Assembly (NCBI GenBank): GCA_024803745.1
Contig: JANJXV010000013.1
Coordinates: 13,567,001 to 13,631,000 of the forward strand
Length of the DNA: 64,000 bases
Direction: 5' to 3'
From: Megascapheus bottae
Lineage: Eukaryota; Chordata; Mammalia; Rodentia; Geomyidae
Below are positions 58,812-64,000 of the stretch, one piece after another. The translations under genes and the position numbers were made by a program. The notes below the pieces were generated by a model that was not told the origin of the DNA, did no database searches, and saw only the letters and a list, made by a program, of their open reading frames with translations. The number at the start of each line of letters is the position of its first letter. Within the stretch, counting starts at the first letter, position 1.

Positions 58812-59150
58812 TTCCTTCTTTCTTTCCTCCCTTCCTTCTTCCCTCTCTCCCTCCCCCTTTTTCTTTCCTTCCTTCCCTCCCTCCCTCCCTTCATCCATTC
58901 ATTTATTTTCCTTCCTGTCGTGTCCTGTCTTGAGGCTTAAACTCAGGGCCTGGGTGTTGTCTCTGAGCTTTTGTATTCATAGCTAGTGCACTACCCCTTG
59001 AGCTATAGCTCTACTTGCAGGTTTTTGTTCACTAACTGGAGATAAAAACCTCGTAGACTTTCCTTCTCTAGCTGGGTTTGAACCATGATCCACAGATCTC
59101 AGCCTCATGAGTAGTTAGAATTACAGCCATGAGCTACCAGTGCCCGATAT
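58812..59150 (-). mobile_element. (CCTT)n tract and B1-Geo SINE
   Basis: Pyrimidine tract at 58812-58910 adjoining a full but diverged B1-Geo (58918-59150). Confidence 0.8.
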
Positions 59151-59199
59151 TTTTTATTATTATTTATTTATTTATTGCTATTTTTGAACCTTATTTTTA

Positions 59200-59859
59200 T
59201 TTTTATTTTTTTTGTTTTTTCTTTTTTTATTTTAAAAGATTTTATTATCATTGACTTTTTTACATCATATTTCAAATGTCATGTTTAATAAACAAGTATT
59301 CAAGAAGGGAATCTCTATATGCTATCACTGACACATAAATTTAGAACATAATTAAAATTAAGCTGAGAGTTTGTATGTCATGGATACAGATCGATCTATA
59401 TAACATTCTGTCTACAGAATATCCTATCATAGATTTTTTTAATAATTTTTTATTGTAATTAATAAAAGGGTTACATGATATTTGCCAGATAGAAGGTGCA
59501 TTAATTCACATACATTGATACCCTTTCACATGTCTTGGTACCCATCACCCTCCCCCCACCCACCACCTACCCCCCTGTCTTGGTTTTCCCCCCTTCCCTA
59601 TCAAATTTCAAATAACCAAATACAAATAAATTCAATATATCAGATAACAAAGTGAGATACTGTAACAATATGAGATACCCAAGAGACAGCAAGGGAGATG
59701 AGAGATAACATAATACATTAAGGACAACAATCATTCATTATATGGCTTTTGTTTCAGTATCCTGGAGGTCCTTTCAATCAGCTTCATACTATATGGCCTT
59801 ATATATCAAGGTTTTGCTCTATTGCAGATCTCTGCTGGTAGAGCCCAAGGTTTCTACTG
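59200..59859 (-). mobile_element. 5'-truncated L1 insertion(s), types X and Y
   Basis: Bracketed by exact 16-base TSD ttgaaccttattttta at 59184-59199 and 59860-59875. X-type sequence fills 59250-59435 and Y-type sequence starts at about 59445, so Y either inserted into X or belongs to a compound 3' end. Confidence 0.75.
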
Positions 59860-59887
59860 TTGAACCTTATTTTTAAAGAACCACATT

Positions 59888-60061
59888 GGGAACTGGGAGT
59901 TTGGCCTAGTGACGAGTGCTTGCCTAGCATGCACAAAGACCCAGGTTTGATGCCTTGGTACCACATACACAGAAAAAGCTGGAAGTGGTGCTGTGGTTCA
60001 AGTGATAGAGCGCTAGCCTTGGGAAAAGCCCAAAGACAGTATGCAGCCTGCCCCCCCCAAA
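59888..60061 (+). mobile_element. IDL-Geo SINE
   Basis: TSD aaagaaccacatt at 59875-59887 and 60062-60074, directly next to the L1 TSD; Geo 3' end shortened with a C-run. Confidence 0.92.
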
Positions 60062-60125
60062 AAAGAACCACATTGTGCATTTTTTAAATGCTTAATTCAT
60101 CTATATTCATGAGATTCAACCTAAA

Positions 60126-60178
60126 GTATATATATGTATATATATATATATACACACACACATATATGTATGTATATT
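60126..60178. repeat. (TA)n(CA)n repeat
   Basis: tatatatata, cacacaca, tatatgtatg. Confidence 0.9.
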
Positions 60179-60267
60179 GTTCTTATTGTTATATAGTTTT
60201 ATATCTGTAGTATGTATATCCATTTTACTGTTGTAGATATTTGCTGTTTCCACATTTGGCTTTTTTT

Positions 60268-60478
60268 CTTTTGTTAGTACTAGGATTTGAATCAGGGACT
60301 TACACCTGCCAAGCAAGTGTTTTACCACCTGAAATGTACTGCTAGCCTTAATTATTGACTTTCTGAAAAGTGTTGCAGAAATGGTCCTGTGGCTTAATGT
60401 AGTAGAGTACTAGCCTTGAGTGAAAAAGCTCAGGGGCAGTATCCAGGCCCTGGGTTCAAATCCCATTATTGACATAAA
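60268..60478. mobile_element. ID remnant (-) and Geo remnant (+)
   Basis: 60268-60350 is a reverse ID-like unit; 60372-60478 is a direct Geo-like unit with gtactagccttgagtgaa. Confidence 0.6.
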
Positions 60479-60501
60479 GAAATAAATAATATAATAATTA
60501 C

Positions 60502-60740
60502 GAGCCAGTGCCTTGTGCCTGTAATCCTAGCTACTCAGGAGACTGAGATCTGAAGCCAGCCCAGGCATGAAAAGTTCATGAGACTCTTATCTCCAGTTAA
60601 CCACCAGAAAGCCAGAAGTGGTCCTGTGGCTCAAGTAGTAGAGCACTAGCCTTGAGCTGAAGAGCTGAGGGACAGCACCCAGGCCCAAAGTTCCAACCCC
60701 ACGTCTGACCAAAAAAAAAGAAAAGAGAAAAGAAAAGAAA
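60502..60740 (+). mobile_element. B1-Geo SINE
   Basis: Direct copy with a short deletion after gatctga and an AAAG-rich tail. Confidence 0.9.
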
Positions 60741-61044
60741 AATGTTGCTATTGTCATTTCTGTACCTTTCTACTGGTGCACTGGAATATGTACTATTCTA
60801 TTTCATATACTAGAAGTAGAGTTGCTTAGTTTTGGATTAAAATGTGTCTTCAGTTTCACAGGATAGTGTTTCACAGTGGTTGTGATGGTTCACACAATTG
60901 TGAGTATGAGTTCCCATGCCATCTGCTGTTAGAGCACTTATTGTCAGATTAAATATTTTCAACCCTGTGTATAGGAAATGTTATTTGTTTTAAATTTTCA
61001 TTTTTTGTTATGAACGAAATTAAATTTTTTTTTATTGTCATGTT

Positions 61045-61145
61045 TTGGGGGACTGGGTCTTGCTTTGTAGCCCAGGCTAATCTCAGACACAGATGCTTCT
61101 GCCTCAGAATGCAATCAGTACAGGTATGCCCTACTAAACCTGATC
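61045..61145 (-). mobile_element. B1 monomer
   Basis: gactgggtcttgctttgtagcc... cttctgcctcag. Confidence 0.7.
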
Positions 61146-61230
61146 ATTTTAAACCAGCATTTTAATGTAATTATGTTTTTCCTATAAGTTTGTTTTTCTT
61201 TTTCTTTTTCTTCTGATTTATAAGGGTTTG

Positions 61231-61495
61231 GTGTCTGTCTGTCTGTCTGTCTGTTATCTGTCTATCTATCTGTCATGGGATTTAAACTCTGCGTGCTGTC
61301 CCTAAGCAGATTTGCTCATGGCTAGCTCTTCCATTTTGAGTCACAGTGCCCCTTCTGGTTTTGGTTTTATGATGGTTAATTGGAGATAAGAATCTCACAA
61401 CATTCTGGCCCAGGCTGTCTTTGAACCATGATCTTCAGATCTCAGTCTCCTGAGTAACTAGGATTACATGTGTGAGCCACCATTGCCTAGCTAAG
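61231..61495 (-). mobile_element. (TCTG)n repeat and B1-Geo SINE
   Basis: TCTG/TCTA array at 61231-61273 in place of the usual T-run, then a full B1-Geo. Confidence 0.85.
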
Positions 61496-61687
61496 TTAAG
61501 AGGCTTGGTTTCAATATAGGCTTACTTATTTTCATTTTAAAACATGCTGTTGGAATGATTGTCACATCCCATAAAGGATTTTAGCTTTCATCATGCAGTA
61601 GACCCTTGTTATCCACAGATATATGTTTCATGGAGACTGTCTTTGAAATGCCCTCACAAATGCTCAGGATGAAGAGTTTAGTACTTT

Positions 61688-61886
61688 TTTTTTTTTTTTT
61701 TTGCCAGTCTTGGGCTTAAGCACAGGGCCTGAGCACTGTCCTTGGATTTTTCTCAAGGCTAGAGCTCTACCACTTGAGCCTCAGCACCACTTCTGGCTTT
61801 TTCTAAGTATGTGGTACCAAGAAATCGAACCTGGGTCTTTGTGCATGCTAGGCAAACACTCTACCACTAGGCCAAACTCCAGGCCT
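61688..61886 (-). mobile_element. IDL-Geo SINE
   Basis: Exact TSD gagtttagtacttt at 61674-61687 and 61887-61900. Confidence 0.95.
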
Positions 61887-62204
61887 GAGTTTAGTACTTT
61901 AAAGTTACTGAAATTTACTTACACTGTACATACAGTAGGTTTGAGCATCCAGCACTTGAAACTGTGTGAAATAAATTACAGTTCTTTCACAAAATTTGCT
62001 TTTGTACACATTAGTACTGTTTAGGAAAGGCTAGATGTTTCATGCTCTTTATCTGGAATACTGCAGATGCTTGTTTCATTTTTCTCCTTTCAATAAATCT
62101 GAAACATTTACTTTATGACTTTAAGCATATTTTTGTTTGTGTGTGTTTTAACTTTGGAGGGTTACCCATTTTACCTTGGGTTTTTGGCATCATTTGCTTT
62201 TTCT

Positions 62205-62431
62205 TTCTTTTCTTTTCTTTTCTTTTCTTTTTTTTTTGGTTGGTTGTGGGGTTTGAACTCTGGGCCTGAGCACTGTCCCTGAGCTCTTCAGCTCAAGGCT
62301 ACCACCCTACCCCTGAGCCCTAGCCCCACTTCTGGTTTTCTGGTGGTCAATTGAAGATGATAGTTTCACGGTCTTTATTGGCTGGGCTGGCTTTGAACCT
62401 TGATCCTCACAGTCATGAGCCACAGTTCCTG
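62205..62431 (-). mobile_element. B1-Geo SINE with shortened B1 half
   Basis: (TTTTC)n head; the B1 box cagatctcagcctcctgag is deleted (gatcctcacagtcatgagcc). catttgctttttc/g flanks suggest a TSD. Confidence 0.88.
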
Positions 62432-62449
62432 GCACCATTTGCTTTTTGA

Positions 62450-62649
62450 GGAGTGTATTTTTAAAAAATTAAGGGCCCAAGGACCCTGGAGATCACATGA
62501 TATAAACACAGCTAACGATAACTCAGATAATGCAGGATTGCCTGAGAGCTCCACATCACCTGAACTGCATGATGCATATGCAAGAATTTTTAAAAATTAT
62601 TTTGGTGTTTCTGGGGCATTGAGCTTGTGCAACTTGCTTGCTACTCTGA
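62450..62649. other. Unique stretch
   Basis: Nothing recognised; a 91-codon frame that overlaps it starts in the neighbouring SINE. Confidence 0.5.
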
Positions 62650-62792
62650 CTCTGACATTTGTGCCATACTTCTAGTTTTTTGTTTTTTTTTTTTACTAGT
62701 TTTGGAGATGCTGTTTACAAACTTTTATGCTGATGATGATCCTCATATCTCAGCCTATTGAGTACCTAGTGTGAGCCACTAGTGCCTAGCTT
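62650..62792 (-). mobile_element. B1-Geo SINE remnant
   Basis: gatcctcatatctcagccta... gtgagccactagtgcc. Confidence 0.6.
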
Positions 62793-63089
62793 GAAGTAAG
62801 CTTTTATATCTGGTATATATTTTATATTCTTTGTATTTACTCCCTTTGATCCTTGGTGTTTTTATTTTGTAGTCATTCTTCCAAGTTCTGCTAAGAGACC
62901 ATTTAGGGTTTTAGTTGTGATGAGATTCTTATTTATAGATGAGTTTATAAGAAATTAACAACTTCTAGAACAAGTTGTCCAATCAGTAAATGTGGTACAC
63001 CTCTCTAAAGACATTCTTTAATATCTTTACAGAGAAGAGGGGTTTTATCTGTCTCTATCTACCTATCTAGCTACCTGTCTGTCTACTAT

Positions 63090-63300
63090 GTTTTTGACAG
63101 TACTGGTTATTGAACTCAGGGCCTCATGCTTGATAGGCAAGTCCTCTACCACTTAGGCTATGCCCAAGCCCCTTTTTGCCTTGGTCAGTTTTGAGATAGA
63201 ATCTCTCTGACATGGCCTGAGCGGTGCTACTCCTACATGCTTCTCCATGTCACTGGATGTCATTGTAGCACACATTGTTGTACCCATAGCTGTGATAACA
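63090..63300 (-). mobile_element. ID remnant and B1-like remnant
   Basis: ID-like reverse unit at 63090-63171 and a weak B1-like unit at 63172-63300. Confidence 0.55.
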
Positions 63301-63481
63301 GGCCCATACTACAGTGTATAGTTGATAAGCACCCAAATAATAATAAAGATTAGTGAATATGTAAATACATATAATACTAAGATGGTATGTTAGCTTAATA
63401 TGCCTATCCTGGTGATCTTCCTAATAGCATTATTCTTCAGTGTGTCTATTTCAGTCTTATCTCATGAAATAAAATCTCTCT

Positions 63482-63718
63482 CTTTTTTTTTTCTTTTTTT
63501 TGTGGGTCATGGGGCTTGAACTCTGCCTGGGCGCTGTCCCTGAGCTCTTCAGATCAAGGCTAACACTCTACCCTTTAGCCAGGCCCCACTTCCTGTTTTC
63601 TAGAGGTTAATTGGAGATAAGAGTCTCAGGTCCTTTTGTGCCCAGGCTGGCTCTGAACCTTGATCCTCAGATCTCAGCCTCCTGAGTAGTTAGGATTACA
63701 GGTGTGAGCCACCGCTGA
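63482..63718 (-). mobile_element. B1-Geo SINE
   Basis: Full, near-consensus reverse copy. Confidence 0.92.
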
Positions 63719-63734
63719 CTCTAGTTTTCTTTTA

Positions 63735-64000
63735 AATTTTATTATCCCTACAAAGGGATTTCAATTTAATATGTCAGTTGGAGAGTATAATACATTTGAT
63801 CAGTATTACCCTTTCATCATTCTCCCCCATCTCTTCCAACCCACCCATCCCCTCAAGTTACCTAGTTCCATTTTCACATGCATACATTGAATGTGATAAC
63901 TGCACTTCCTCACATTTCCTTTCTCCATTTATCTTTCGTCTCATCCCTACAACACATGTTCTAGCTTCTTGGTTTTAATTTCATTAAACTGTAAGATGGT
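63735..64000 (-). mobile_element. L1 3' UTR-like remnant, runs off the window
   Basis: C/T-rich block with ctcccccatctcttccaac and ttcacatgcatacattgaat resembles the 30660-30840 segment. Confidence 0.5.

Larger units (their letters stand above)
28847..64000 (+). other. FCHSD2: FCHSD2 intron 3 (partial)
   Basis: Opens with donor GTAAGC and has no FCHSD2 exon up to the window end. It holds most of the LINE, DNA transposon and retrocopy-like material listed separately. Confidence 0.8.

Overview
The window is mammalian nuclear DNA, almost certainly from a rodent of the superfamily Geomyoidea (kangaroo rats, pocket mice, pocket gophers). The main clue is a dimeric SINE present in dozens of copies. 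Its left half resembles tRNA-Ala/ID elements and its right half is the 'Geo' module, an arrangement (IDL-Geo) known only from that superfamily. A second abundant SINE joins a 7SL/B1-like left half to a Geo-like right half; I call it B1-Geo. Nothing in the window looks bacterial, viral or organellar. There is no operon, CRISPR array or new enzymatic system here, and the most unusual content is the architecture of the mobile elements.

One real protein-coding gene is supported, on the + strand: the 5' end of FCHSD2 (F-BAR and double SH3 domain protein 2). A CpG island promoter (about 2250-3470) holds the start of the gene. Coding exon 1 (3212-3232), exon 2 (4866-4963) and exon 3 (28801-28846) join in frame to give the first 55 residues, the beginning of the F-BAR domain. 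Every boundary has AG/GT signals. Intron 1 is 1.6 kb, intron 2 is 23.8 kb, and intron 3 runs past the window end (over 35 kb). An out-of-frame upstream ATG in exon 1 opens a 24-codon reading frame that overlaps the FCHSD2 start and ends in exon 2.

Layout. 1-2240: upstream flank with two B1-Geo SINEs and old MIR-like remnants. 2250-3470: CpG island and first exon. 3470-28800: introns 1 and 2, dense in SINEs, with a solo-LTR-like insertion inside a SINE (13431-13764), a triple IDL-Geo cluster (22823-23343) and an L1 3' end. 28847-64000: intron 3, with a polypyrimidine tract of about 310 bp, an L1 ORF2 remnant, a Tigger-type DNA transposon with both ends recognisable (35439-37586), an unidentified retrocopy-like segment (about 40317-41440, minus), several antisense L1 3' ends and two copies of a hAT-type element in opposite orientations.

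Apart from the exons, the open reading frames in this window are chance frames in the GC-rich island, SINE-encoded frames or low-complexity frames. SINE limits are usually good to a few bases where target-site duplications (TSDs) are quoted, and to about 10-20 bases otherwise.
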